From Brucellaceae bacterium (GTDB lineage Bacteria > Pseudomonadota > Alphaproteobacteria > Rhizobiales > Rhizobiaceae): a stretch of 47,379 nucleotides of DNA. Numbering within the stretch: position 1 is the first letter of the stretch; each line of letters opens with the position of its first letter. Location: positions 1 to 47,379 of the forward strand of contig JACKJW010000019.1 in NCBI GenBank assembly GCA_020637755.1, read 5' to 3'. Shown one piece after another: positions 1-8,528 of this stretch. The position numbers were made by a program, and so were the translations under genes. The notes beneath the pieces were generated by a model, which saw nothing but the letters and a program-made list of their open reading frames with translations, was not told the origin of the DNA and did not search any database.

Positions 1-1724
1 AAATAGGCGACATAGACCGGGATTTTCACCGGCAGCCTGGTCGAGGAATGGCCCTTCGCCAATTGCTGCTTTACCGCATCCACGCTGGTGCCAAGGACTG
101 CGGCCGCCATGGCGCGCGGATTGTGCAGGCGCACGCAGCCATGGCTGAAAGCGCGCATGTCGCGGTTGAACAGCGACTTAGACGGCGTGTCATGCATGTA
201 GATGGCATGCTTGTTGGGGAACAGGATCTTCAATTCACCCAGCGCATTGGCCTCGCCCGGCGTCTGGCGGACGCTGTAGGGCACACGCCCGCCATGGGCG
301 GACCAGTCGATGGAGGAGGACGGCACGCGCCGCCCCTTGGCGTCCGTCACCTCGTAGCCGGCCCGGTCCAGATAGCCCGGATCGCGCTGCAGGCGCGGCA
401 GCATCTCGTTGACGATGATCGACTGCGGAACGCCCCAATAGGGATTGAAGTCCACCTGCTCGATCTCGTCATAGAAGAAGCTGGTCTGGTTTGATTTCTT
501 GCCGACCACCACGCGCATGCCGAGCGTCTCGGCATTGTTCTCATAATAGCGGACATAGAATTCCGCCTGGTTGATGAGGACGCGGCGCGCGCCCAGCTCA
601 TGAGGCAGCCAGCGCAGGCGCTCCATGGCAAAACTCACCTTGTCCATCCGCTCAGCCTTGGAGACGGGCGACAGCGCCGCCACCGTGTGCGGGCCGATCA
701 CGCCGTCCGGCTTCAGCCCCTTTTCCTTCTGCACCGCCTTGATCAGCGCCACCGCCTCGTCGGAATAGACCGTGGCACCCTGCAGCGCATCGATGACAGG
801 CCCCTGCCCTGCAAGGAGTTCCGGCGTCGCATCCCGCTTGATGAGCGCCAGCAGTTTCGCCAGTTCCGGATTTTCCTGTCCCGGCTTCAGCAGCAGCTTG
901 GGATCGACGATGATGTCGGCCTCGGCCGATTGGCGCAGCGTGGCAAGTTCCGCCTTAAGCGCCGCATATTCCGCAGAGCGCGGACCGGCCGCTTCCATCA
1001 GCGCCGCCACGTCTTCGGCCGAAGACAGGTCGGCGAGCGCCTTGGCCGGATCGAACGGACGGACCGGCAGGTCGTGGTAGCCCGAGAGCTTGTTGGGATC
1101 GACGCGTCCCTGTGTCATGTCGCGCATGTAGCGCAAATAGCGTGCCGACAGCGCCATCTCGAAGCGCGCCAGCTCAGACAGGCGGGCCGGCATGTCGTCC
1201 ATGGAAAAGCTGGAGCCCGGCAGGGCAACGGCATAGTCCGGTGCCTCCAGCCCCTCTTCCGCCGCACGGTCCAGTAACGCGGTGGCGGCTAGCGCCTTGC
1301 CGTTCGGCCCGAAACCCGCGACCCAGAGGAAGCCGGGATGCTCCGCATACCAGGCGCTGAGCGCCGCGGCATCCTCCCGCTCCGCCGTCAGTTCGTAACC
1401 TTCCAGAGAGCTGCGCGCTGAAACGAAGTCGGCCCCGCCCCCCAGAACCATTCCGGCCGCGGCGACCGGCGCGTTCATCACCCTGGAAAAATCGACCGCA
1501 ACGGGCTGGGGCGCGACATAGCGGAAATAGCTGGGCGCCGAGACCTTCTTGATCACCCGCGGCTTGGCCTTGGGAGCCGGGCGCTCGAACTCCTGCCTCG
1601 GCCTGCGATCATTCAGCTCACCGGCGAAGAACCGCTCCAGCCATGTCCGGGCTGACGCCGGGCCTGTCATGGCCGGCAGCGCCAGCGTGACGAGGAGAAG
1701 CGCAAGGTGGCGTCGTTTGGACAT
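1..1724 (-). CDS. L,D-transpeptidase, LdtD/YcbB type (3' end cut by window edge)
   Basis: Probable periplasmic enzyme that makes 3-3 crosslinks in peptidoglycan. About 574 codons are visible. They start at ATG 1724, preceded by AGGA about 8 nt upstream. An N-terminal signal peptide (hydrophobic LALLLVTLALPAM, then ASA) leads into a long middle region. A peptidoglycan-binding-like stretch (AVALIKAVQKEKGLKPDGVIG) follows, then a YkuD catalytic domain. The catalytic motif SHGCVRLHN places the active cysteine at about residue 530. E. coli LdtD has 615 residues, so only the last few dozen are missing beyond the left edge. The open frames on the other strand here are shadows. A second, smaller L,D-transpeptidase lies at 8529-9140. 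The family call is secure; which crosslinks it makes is inferred. Confidence 0.9.
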   Translation of the reverse strand, partial: MSKRRHLALLLVTLALPAMTGPASARTWLERFFAGELNDRRPRQEFERPAPKAKPRVIKKVSAPSYFRYVAPQPVAVDFSRVMNAPVAAAGMVLGGGADFVSARSSLEGYELTAEREDAAALSAWYAEHPGFLWVAGFGPNGKALAATALLDRAAEEGLEAPDYAVALPGSSFSMDDMPARLSELARFEMALSARYLRYMRDMTQGRVDPNKLSGYHDLPVRPFDPAKALADLSSAEDVAALMEAAGPRSAEYAALKAELATLRQSAEADIIVDPKLLLKPGQENPELAKLLALIKRDATPELLAGQGPVIDALQGATVYSDEAVALIKAVQKEKGLKPDGVIGPHTVAALSPVSKAERMDKVSFAMERLRWLPHELGARRVLINQAEFYVRYYENNAETLGMRVVVGKKSNQTSFFYDEIEQVDFNPYWGVPQSIIVNEMLPRLQRDPGYLDRAGYEVTDAKGRRVPSSSIDWSAHGGRVPYSVRQTPGEANALGELKILFPNKHAIYMHDTPSKSLFNRDMRAFSHGCVRLHNPRAMAAAVLGTSVDAVKQQLAKGHSSTRLPVKIPVYVAY

Positions 1725-1824
1725 GTCTGTTTCCTGCTGTTGGCGGGCTCAAGGCGCGGCACCATGCCCGACCCGGCGCCCCGAAAGGCCTCGCCCCCCG
1801 GAATCGGGCGCTCACGCCGCAAGA

Positions 1825-1889
1825 CATTAGAATTTTATTCAATTGGCGTTAAGTGCGCGCCGTCACACATTTGCGTTATGATTAACGCC
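1825..1889 (-). promoter_or_regulatory. AT-rich upstream region of the L,D-transpeptidase with GCGTTA dyads
   Basis: The intergenic stretch between the transpeptidase start and the terminator at 1906 is AT-rich. It carries GGCGTTAA at 1845-1852 and its reverse complement TTAACGCC at 1882-1889. A compact GCGTTA-TGAT-TAACGC hairpin lies at 1873-1888. A promoter reading left is likely here, but no -35/-10 pair stands out. The dyads are seen directly; a role as operator is inference. Confidence 0.35.
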
Positions 1890-1905
1890 GCCAGCGCCCG
1901 GATGC

Positions 1906-1935
1906 AAAAAGCCGCCGGCTGTTTCAGCCGGCGGC
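1906..1935 (-). terminator. Rho-independent terminator after the TadG-like gene
   Basis: A perfect 10-bp stem (GCCGCCGGCT at 1911-1920 with AGCCGGCGGC at 1926-1935) has a 5-nt loop. On the minus strand it is followed by five T at 1910-1906. It sits 28 nt beyond the stop codon of the gene ending at 1963 and shields the transpeptidase gene downstream. Confidence 0.9.
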
Positions 1936-1962
1936 CCGCATGATCGGGAAAATGTGCAGGAA

Positions 1963-3375
1963 TTACTGCGTCAGGCGCAGCATGGTCAGGTTGCGCGCAA
2001 TGTCCTGGAAGGCCTGGTCCAGCTTGTCGGAGCTGGCCGCATCGTAGAAGTTTGCGGCTGACGAGGCGCAACGCTTCATGATGTTCTTGGCCGAAATCGG
2101 AACCTGCGTTCCGAAGGTGACCGTGTAGACTGCCACGCCCTCCTGCTTGACATAGTTGCAGGCGCGCTGCGTCCAGCTATCGGCGCGGGCAAGATCGCTG
2201 CCGTTGTGATCGGCTGACGTGTCGATACGGGGAGAATTCTGGTTCTCGCCGTCCGTCATCAGAACCATGATCTTGCGAACCTTGCGAACCGACGTCTTCG
2301 GATCGGCACCTTCGGTGAAAGGTGCCTGCGGCGACAGCACACGCAAGCCCCACATCACGCCATCGGCAATATAGGTATTGCCGCTCGCGGAGAAGGCAGC
2401 GATCTCGTTGACAACGGTCGCGCGATCATCGGTCAGTGGCATCAGCGGGCGCGCGCACCAGGTGTTCATCATGCCAGGGAATTTGGACTTGTTGGTCGCC
2501 GTCGAGCTCGGCATGGTATCTGTCAGCGTCAGCATGTTGGATGTGGTGCCGCGTGTCCCCACGCAGCCGCGCCATGTGGAACTGGACGTCGACGTAATGG
2601 GCTCGCAGGTCCACTCATCAGGCCCGTACAGTGGATCGCAGGCCTGATATTCGACCAGGACGCCATCGTTCATGTAGCTCGCTGGCCGGCAATTGACGGA
2701 ATAATTGATGATCGTCTTGACCCAACGGCACCCCACATCGGTCGTCGTGGTGGACGAACTGTCGTCCGGAACGTCCAGCCAGCTTGCGCTTCGATTGCCA
2801 AGGCCCACATTGACATACTGCGAAAAGGGCACGAGCCCGATCTTCACATGGGTCTTTGCGTTGACCGCATCAAAAAGCGTGTTGGCAAAATTGGTCGCTG
2901 CGGTCTTCAGGCCACCGATCTTGTCGTTGGCGGTCATGGAGTAGGTCGTGTCGAGCGCCATGACGATCTCGAGATCGACATCCTCGGCCACGGCGGCTGC
3001 ACTGCGCACTGCCACGTCGAACGGCTTGTTGCTCACCATTTGGAAGATGTAGGGCGAATAGGACGTCCAACTGTCAACGATGACCTGGTTGTCCTTGTAC
3101 TGAAGTGTCGTGATCTTCACGTCGGTGAACGCGCTGTTCTCGACAATGAATGTCTTCACGTCATCCTTGGACGGAAGGCGCTGGTTAAGCTCGTAGTAGC
3201 GGGCGGCAAACACCGTTCCCACGTCGGTCGCATTCTGGAGATCGGAGCGGTAGCGGCTCATGTTGGTGTAATCCACCGCAAGCGCCACGCCGCCGACGAG
3301 CGGAATCGCCATGACCGAGAACATGATGGCGAAATTGCCGGATCGCGACTCAGAGAAACGCTTGAGACTGAACAC
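1963..3375 (-). CDS. TadG-like pilus assembly protein with von Willebrand A domain
   Basis: Membrane-anchored extracytoplasmic protein of 470 residues. It has a TadE/TadG-type N-terminus with one transmembrane segment at about residues 15-35 and a following D..........LQNATD helix. A vWA domain begins near 133. Its MIDAS motif reads D142-T-T-Y-S146 instead of DxSxS, and a TDGEN motif follows further on. Between the halves of the vWA fold lies an insertion with six cysteines; two more lie near the C-terminus, so disulfides are likely. I chose GTG 3375 because GGAGG lies 8 nt upstream; an in-frame GTG at 3390 would overlap that ribosome binding site. No other tad gene is in the window. A TTAACCAT half-site lies about 70 nt upstream. 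A role in Flp/Tad pili or adhesion is family knowledge, not shown here. Confidence 0.85.
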   Translation of the reverse strand: MFSLKRFSESRSGNFAIMFSVMAIPLVGGVALAVDYTNMSRYRSDLQNATDVGTVFAARYYELNQRLPSKDDVKTFIVENSAFTDVKITTLQYKDNQVIVDSWTSYSPYIFQMVSNKPFDVAVRSAAAVAEDVDLEIVMALDTTYSMTANDKIGGLKTAATNFANTLFDAVNAKTHVKIGLVPFSQYVNVGLGNRSASWLDVPDDSSSTTTTDVGCRWVKTIINYSVNCRPASYMNDGVLVEYQACDPLYGPDEWTCEPITSTSSSTWRGCVGTRGTTSNMLTLTDTMPSSTATNKSKFPGMMNTWCARPLMPLTDDRATVVNEIAAFSASGNTYIADGVMWGLRVLSPQAPFTEGADPKTSVRKVRKIMVLMTDGENQNSPRIDTSADHNGSDLARADSWTQRACNYVKQEGVAVYTVTFGTQVPISAKNIMKRCASSAANFYDAASSDKLDQAFQDIARNLTMLRLTQ

Positions 3376-3446
3376 CGTACCTGCCTCCACACCACTGGAA
3401 AGTGTGTGAATGCTCGCACAAAATTCCTAAATGCAACTCAAGCGGG

Positions 3447-3454
3447 ATGGTTAA
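3447..3454 (-). promoter_or_regulatory. CtrA-like half-site TTAACCAT upstream of the TadG-like gene
   Basis: On the minus strand TTAACCAT lies just upstream of a TTGAGT that could serve as -35, about 72 nt before the GTG start. The same octamer occurs upstream of the histidine kinase gene. The match to the rhizobial CtrA half-site is from memory of that motif; occupancy is unproven. Confidence 0.4.
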
Positions 3455-3580
3455 CAGGAAACAAATATTCCGGCGCGCCGGTCCGGACGGCTGATAAGCC
3501 TATCGGTGCACTGGATTTTGCACCCGCCAGAGCTTAACAGACAGGCCGGAACCCTTCAAAGAATGCGCGGAGCACGGACC

Positions 3581-5200
3581 ATGGCCGACACTTTCACCGC
3601 AGAACTTTTCCCGCTCGCCAAGGACAACACACCCTGGCGCAAGCTGACCTCCGATTACGTCTCGGTTGAAACCTTCAAGGGCCAGGAGGTGCTGACCGTC
3701 GAGCCGGAAGGCCTGCGCCTGCTTTCCGAAACCGCCTTTGCCGACATCAACCATCTGCTGCGCCCCGGCCATCTGGCCCAGCTTGCCAAGATCATGGAAG
3801 ACCCCGAGGCCACCGACAATGACCGCTTCGTGGCCTACGACCTGCTGAAGAATGCCAACATTGCCGCTGGTGGCGTGCTGCCCATGTGCCAGGATACCGG
3901 CACCGCGATCATCATGGGCAAGAAGGGCCGCCGCGTCTGGACCGAGGGCGGCGACGCCGAAGCGCTCGGCAAGGGCGTGATGGACGCCTATGAGCGCAAG
4001 AACCTGCGCTATTCGCAGCTCGCACCGCTGAAGATGTTCGAGGAAAAGAACACCAAGAACAACCTGCCCGCCCAGATCGATATCTATGAGGAAGGCGAGG
4101 ACGCCTACAAGTTCCTGTTCATGGCCAAGGGCGGCGGCTCGGCCAACAAGACCTTCCTGTTCCAGGGCACGCCTTCGCTGCTGACGCATGACCGCATGGT
4201 GGCCTTCCTGAAGGAAAAGATCCTGACGCTCGGCACCGCAGCCTGCCCGCCCTACCACCTGGCCATCGTCATCGGCGGCACGTCTGCCGAAATGAACCTC
4301 AAGACCGTGAAGCTCGCCTCCGCCCGCTATCTCGACGGCCTGCCGGCGCAGGGTTCGGAAAGCGGCCATGCCTTCCGCGATCTGGAGATGGAAGCCGAAA
4401 TCCACAAGCTGACGCAGGATCTGGGCGTCGGGGCGCAGTTCGGCGGCAAATATTTCTGCCATGATGTGCGCGTCATCCGCCTGCCCCGCCACGGCGCCTC
4501 GCTGCCGATCGGCCTCGGCGTCTCCTGCTCGGCCGACCGCCAGGCGCTCGGCAAGATCACCAGGGACGGTATCTTCATCGAACAGCTGGAAACCGATCCC
4601 TCCAGGTACATGCCCGACATCGACGAAGGCGCGTTGTCGGATCACGTCGTGAAGATCGACCTGAACCAGCCGATGAGCGAAATTCTCAAGGAACTGACGA
4701 AACACCCTGTAAAGACTCGCCTTTCATTGACCGGTCCGATCATCGTGGCGCGTGACCTTGCGCATGCCAAAATCCGCGAGAGGCTGGAAAACGGCGAGCC
4801 CATGCCGGACTATTTCAAGAACCACCCGATCTACTATGCAGGCCCGGCCAAGACACCGAAGGGCATGGCCTCCGGCTCGTTCGGCCCGACGACCGCCGGG
4901 CGCATGGACAGCTATGTGGACCAGTTCCAGTCCTTTGGCGGTTCCATGGTGATGCTGGCCAAGGGCAACCGCTCGCGCCAGGTGACCGAGGCCTGCAAGA
5001 CCCATCACGGGTTCTATCTCGGCTCCATCGGCGGCCCTGCCGCCCGTCTGGCGCAGGATTGCATCAAGAAGGTCGAGGTCGTCGAATATCCCGAACTCGG
5101 CATGGAAGCGATCTGGAAGATCGATGTCGTGGACTTCCCCGCCTTCATCGTCATCGACGACAAGGGCAACGACTTCTTCAAGGAGCTGAATCTGAGCTGA
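3581..5200 (+). CDS. Fumarate hydratase class I (iron-sulfur)
   Basis: Interconverts fumarate and L-malate in the citric acid cycle using a [4Fe-4S] cluster in the cytoplasm. The 539-residue product matches the one-chain FumA/FumB type (548 residues in E. coli). Three cluster cysteines are visible: C103 in LPMCQDTGTA, C222 in TAACPPYH and C316 in GVSCSADR. These correspond with constant spacing to C105, C224 and C318 of E. coli FumA. The C-terminal beta domain holds the GPTTAGRMD stretch. ATG 3581 is preceded by GGAG; an in-frame reading upstream lacks a good site. The 3' end overlaps by 23 nt the convergent small membrane gene. Class I fumarases are oxygen-sensitive, and a class II FumC may exist elsewhere. 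Confidence 0.96.
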   Translation: MADTFTAELFPLAKDNTPWRKLTSDYVSVETFKGQEVLTVEPEGLRLLSETAFADINHLLRPGHLAQLAKIMEDPEATDNDRFVAYDLLKNANIAAGGVLPMCQDTGTAIIMGKKGRRVWTEGGDAEALGKGVMDAYERKNLRYSQLAPLKMFEEKNTKNNLPAQIDIYEEGEDAYKFLFMAKGGGSANKTFLFQGTPSLLTHDRMVAFLKEKILTLGTAACPPYHLAIVIGGTSAEMNLKTVKLASARYLDGLPAQGSESGHAFRDLEMEAEIHKLTQDLGVGAQFGGKYFCHDVRVIRLPRHGASLPIGLGVSCSADRQALGKITRDGIFIEQLETDPSRYMPDIDEGALSDHVVKIDLNQPMSEILKELTKHPVKTRLSLTGPIIVARDLAHAKIRERLENGEPMPDYFKNHPIYYAGPAKTPKGMASGSFGPTTAGRMDSYVDQFQSFGGSMVMLAKGNRSRQVTEACKTHHGFYLGSIGGPAARLAQDCIKKVEVVEYPELGMEAIWKIDVVDFPAFIVIDDKGNDFFKELNLS

Positions 5201-5576
5201 GGTCATCAGCCTGAGTGCCGAACAGGCACTTCGCCGTCACTCCGAACAGGATTGCATGGGCTGTCACGGTTCCCCAGACTGACGCCCCTGCAATCGCCTG
5301 AAAAAATGCCATGGCCTGGATGGCCGCCTCGATGCCGTTGAAGATCAGCGATCCCCACAGCAGGGCCCGGATCGTCTCCGCATGTCCGGCGTTCCGTAAC
5401 AATGCGAACACGGTGCCGTATCCCAGACATGTGGCGGCATAACCCCTTGTGACCAACTCGCCGCCGCTGTCGAGCGCTATGCCGAACGCTGCGAATACGG
5501 CAGCCGGAGCAAACAAGGCCGCAAGCCCGAAAGGCAGAGTCATCGCCGAATTGAGAATGAAAACAAGTGTGCGCAT
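5178..5576 (-). CDS. Small four-helix membrane protein, unknown function
   Basis: A 132-residue hydrophobic protein with about four transmembrane segments (roughly residues 4-27, 43-62, 70-92 and 98-118) and a short acidic C-terminal tail. Start ATG 5576 is fixed by GGAGGT about 9 nt upstream; longer readings would be Arg-rich and lack a site. It converges with the fumarase gene and its last 23 nt run through the fumarase 3' end, so the two transcripts are complementary there. It diverges from the cupin gene. I recognise no named family, although it resembles the many short DUF43xx-type membrane proteins of alphaproteobacteria. No function is proposed. Confidence 0.75.
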   Translation of the reverse strand: MRTLVFILNSAMTLPFGLAALFAPAAVFAAFGIALDSGGELVTRGYAATCLGYGTVFALLRNAGHAETIRALLWGSLIFNGIEAAIQAMAFFQAIAGASVWGTVTAHAILFGVTAKCLFGTQADDLSSDSAP

Positions 5577-5727
5577 GGCCCGGAACCTCCACGGACGGCA
5601 GCGCGCACAGGTTACGCCCGTTCGTCGCCACCGGCAATGTGTTTCGGACCTTCCCATGAGGCTCGCCGGCGTGCAAAATCACCCGTTCCGATTACAGGTG
5701 TGATACTGGGCATCGAAGGAACGAAGC

Positions 5728-6123
<396 letters not shown>

Positions 6124-6126
6124 GCG

Positions 6127-6831
6127 ATGTCGCGCTCAGGGTCGTGTGGGCAAATGACTTTTTCAACGAGAATTGTTGCGCTGCTTCTGTTCCTTTTTGC
6201 CGCTCCGGCGCTGGCTGCGAACCAATGCGACAATGCCGATGTCGTGGTCAGCGCGGATCCAGGCACTGATATCGGCCCCATTTGCGAAGCAGCCCGAAAG
6301 GCAATTGATTTCCTTGCCGGAATCGGAGTTCCGCAGATGAAGCCGGTTGTCATCACCATCCGGGAAACGATCCCGGCGCGCCATGCCGGCAGTGTCGGCT
6401 GCTATGACAATGTTACCGCACAGGTCTATGTGAAGGGGATTGACGCCTGTAGAACCCAGCCCGGTTCCACAGGCATGTTTGGCCTGGAGATGGATGAGGA
6501 GATTTACGCGAGCGTGGTCGCCCACGAAGTTGCGCACGCGATCTCAGCCCAGAATTTTCGCTATGAAAAACCCCCGGTCGCCGCGTGGGAATACATCGCC
6601 GGCGTGGCGCAATTTTCAGTCATGGAAGCCGGAACCCGGGATAGGATTCTCGAGAATACCCGAAATATCGGATTCGACAGCATTCACCAGATCAACGGAC
6701 AACTCTATTTCATGGTTCCCGCCGTCTTCCTTGCCAGCTCCTATCTGCATTTCCATACGCCGGAAGGCGGCCCCGAATTCGTGAAGGCAATCCTGGCAGG
6801 AACCATCCGGCTCGCCGACGACGCGGAATAG
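6127..6831 (+). CDS. Secreted HExxH protein, putative metallopeptidase of unknown family
   Basis: A 234-residue protein with a signal peptide (IVALLLFLFAAPALAA). Its motif H133-E-V-A-H137 is followed 18 residues later by W154-E155-Y-I-A, the arrangement of gluzincin zinc ligands (HExxH plus distant Glu). Four cysteines in the first half suggest disulfides. Two starts are possible: 6127, only 3 nt after the cupin gene, or ATG 6154, which gives a more usual signal peptide; neither has a clear ribosome binding site. Codon use looks less GC-biased than the neighbours. I recognise conserved hypothetical proteins of this kind in rhizobia but cannot name the function. Peptidase activity is inferred from the motif only. 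Confidence 0.7.
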   Translation: MSRSGSCGQMTFSTRIVALLLFLFAAPALAANQCDNADVVVSADPGTDIGPICEAARKAIDFLAGIGVPQMKPVVITIRETIPARHAGSVGCYDNVTAQVYVKGIDACRTQPGSTGMFGLEMDEEIYASVVAHEVAHAISAQNFRYEKPPVAAWEYIAGVAQFSVMEAGTRDRILENTRNIGFDSIHQINGQLYFMVPAVFLASSYLHFHTPEGGPEFVKAILAGTIRLADDAE

Positions 6832-7018
6832 ACGGACACGGCAGGGGACCGGCGCTTTTTGTGACGCATTGGCGCTGATGACCGGACCTGTCTGTTCGTT
6901 CCCTGTTGCCGGTTCGGCCACCCGCCCGCCCATGAATTTGCGATGAACACCCGGTTCCGGCTCCGTTCAAGCGGGCGCTGGCACTCTGTCTCCATCGTCA
7001 GCCGAAGGAGACCCCGCA

Positions 7019-7192
7019 ATGTCCACGATCCGCATATCGCCCATGGTCGCCGCAGCCGCCCTCGCCGCCTCGCGTCAGGCCGGCACCCGCATCTCCGCCA
7101 CTCCGCTTCTGGAGGACAGCGGCCTCACCAAGCGCGCCACGCTGCACTACGCCTACAACGGTGCCGGGGACTGCGTCGCCCGCGCCCGCTGA
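7019..7192 (+). CDS. Small hypothetical protein, 57 residues
   Basis: A short frame, ATG 7019 to TGA 7192, with a strong AAGGAG site 8 nt upstream, better than most genes in the window. The product is basic, Ala- and Arg-rich, with a short moderately hydrophobic N-terminus (MVAAAALAA) and one cysteine near the end. GC-rich third positions agree with real coding. It ends 9 nt before the convergent muramidase gene and follows 187 nt of noncoding DNA. I know no family for it. It could also be the remnant of a longer gene. Confidence 0.5.
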   Translation: MSTIRISPMVAAAALAASRQAGTRISATPLLEDSGLTKRATLHYAYNGAGDCVARAR

Positions 7193-7201
7193 AGTCAGGC
7201 G

Positions 7202-8197
7202 TCAGCGCACACGCTGCTTCAGCCACCTGGCCCAGCTTTCCTTCGTGCCGTTGAAGACGTTCAGGTCGATCTTGTGATCGACGCCCTCGGCGGTTCCTGT
7301 TCCGGAATATTGCCAGAAGCTGAAGACCCGTCCCGGATAGACCGTCGCCGGATGGGCGGCGACCGAACGCAGCCAGAACGTATAATTGGTCAGCTTGCCG
7401 CGCAGGTTCGCATCGTAGAAATCCGGCGCCGTGTAGATGACCGGCTGCTGGCCGTAATGCTTTTCCAGCTTGTCGAGGAAGACCTGCATCTTGGCCAGCA
7501 CCGTCGCCTGGTCGGGGCGCTCGTTGCAGGTCTTGGAATGGGCGTTCCATTCCACGTCGAGGACCGGCGGCAAGGCCCCCTTCTCCTTCGGAACATTGGC
7601 GATGAACCAGTCCGCCTGAACTTCGGCCACCGAGCACAAGTAGAAGAAGTGGTAGGCCCCGCGCGGAATACCGGCTGCCGCCGCGCCGCGCCAATTGTCC
7701 ATGAATTTGGAATCGAGATGATCGGTGCCGTCAGTCGCCTTGATCCAGGCGAAATTGGCACCCTGCTTCCTGAGCGTCACCCAGTCGATGTCACCCTGCC
7801 AGCGTGACACGTCCACGCCGTGCACGGCATAGTCATCCGGCTGGGTCTTGCCGAAATTGACGGGCTTGGCATCAGAGAATTTGGGCTTGTGCACAGCCAG
7901 CCGCATCAACGCCTTTTCAGCCCGCGGCGTCACCGGCTGGTTCAGCAATGCAAGCAGTTTCTGCTCCTGCGCGGCCGCCCGCTCCGCACGCATCGAAGCC
8001 CTCTCCTCCACCGGCGCGATGGCCGGTTTCTGCCCGACATTGGCATCGGGCCGCACGATGGAAGCGGTCGTGATGCCCGCCGAGGGATCAATGGCCTGGA
8101 CACCCGATGCCGTGCATCCGGACAGCAGCATCAGCATGGAAAGGAAAACGGTTCGCGAGGCACGCACGGCTACACCCGAAATAGAACTGGAACGCAT
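7202..8197 (-). CDS. GH25 muramidase lipoprotein (lysozyme M1 family)
   Basis: Likely N-acetylmuramidase that cuts the glycan strands of peptidoglycan. The 331-residue product starts with a lipoprotein signal whose lipobox LSGC puts the lipidated cysteine at residue 28, so it should be membrane-anchored. A linker of about 90 residues precedes the GH25 barrel. That domain opens with GVDVSRWQGDIDW, carries the catalytic-type LDVEW motif, and ends with FSFWQYSGTG. Start ATG 8197 lacks a strong ribosome binding site; M21 would destroy the signal. The gene is divergent from the L,D-transpeptidase at 8529, with a 331-nt shared upstream region. Self wall remodelling rather than defence is the natural reading. 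Confidence 0.9.
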   Translation of the reverse strand: MRSSSISGVAVRASRTVFLSMLMLLSGCTASGVQAIDPSAGITTASIVRPDANVGQKPAIAPVEERASMRAERAAAQEQKLLALLNQPVTPRAEKALMRLAVHKPKFSDAKPVNFGKTQPDDYAVHGVDVSRWQGDIDWVTLRKQGANFAWIKATDGTDHLDSKFMDNWRGAAAAGIPRGAYHFFYLCSVAEVQADWFIANVPKEKGALPPVLDVEWNAHSKTCNERPDQATVLAKMQVFLDKLEKHYGQQPVIYTAPDFYDANLRGKLTNYTFWLRSVAAHPATVYPGRVFSFWQYSGTGTAEGVDHKIDLNVFNGTKESWARWLKQRVR

Positions 8198-8528
8198 GGA
8201 TGGCCCCCGGTCTGCAGGCGCATCGGCATCAGGGTTACCCGGAAATTACCAACAAATGGAAAATGCCCGCATTAACCAAGCGTCGCCTCACGCTGAGGAA
8301 ACCCTTCAAATCCGGCACTCTTGCGGCAGCCCTGCCCGTTTTTGCCGCGCCTGCACGGGCCTTGTGCAACCGCAGACCGCGATCACGAAAACAGGTCCGC
8401 GACCCAGCCGGATTTCCCGGCCGCAGTGATGCCCGTCACTTGACGCGGCGGATCGTTTGCATGCAAACACGAGGCACACGACACGCGCTGAAGGGGCCGC
8501 GCCTTTCGTTCCGAACCCGAGGGATATC
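8198..8528. promoter_or_regulatory. Divergent intergenic region between muramidase and L,D-transpeptidase genes
   Basis: This 331-nt stretch holds no convincing gene. Facing right, TTGACG at 8440-8445 is followed by a perfect 14-nt palindrome GTTTGCATGCAAAC at 8455-8468. That places the palindrome over the expected -10 region of the transpeptidase promoter, so it is a good operator candidate. TTAACCAA at 8272-8279 resembles, with one mismatch, the TTAACCAT boxes elsewhere in the window. An open frame through the region has no ribosome binding site and an unconvincing composition. Confidence 0.5.

Noticed and set aside
600..1277. A 225-codon plus-strand frame inside the first gene
   Set aside because: It lies opposite the L,D-transpeptidase coding strand, which has signal peptide, catalytic Cys motif and expected length.
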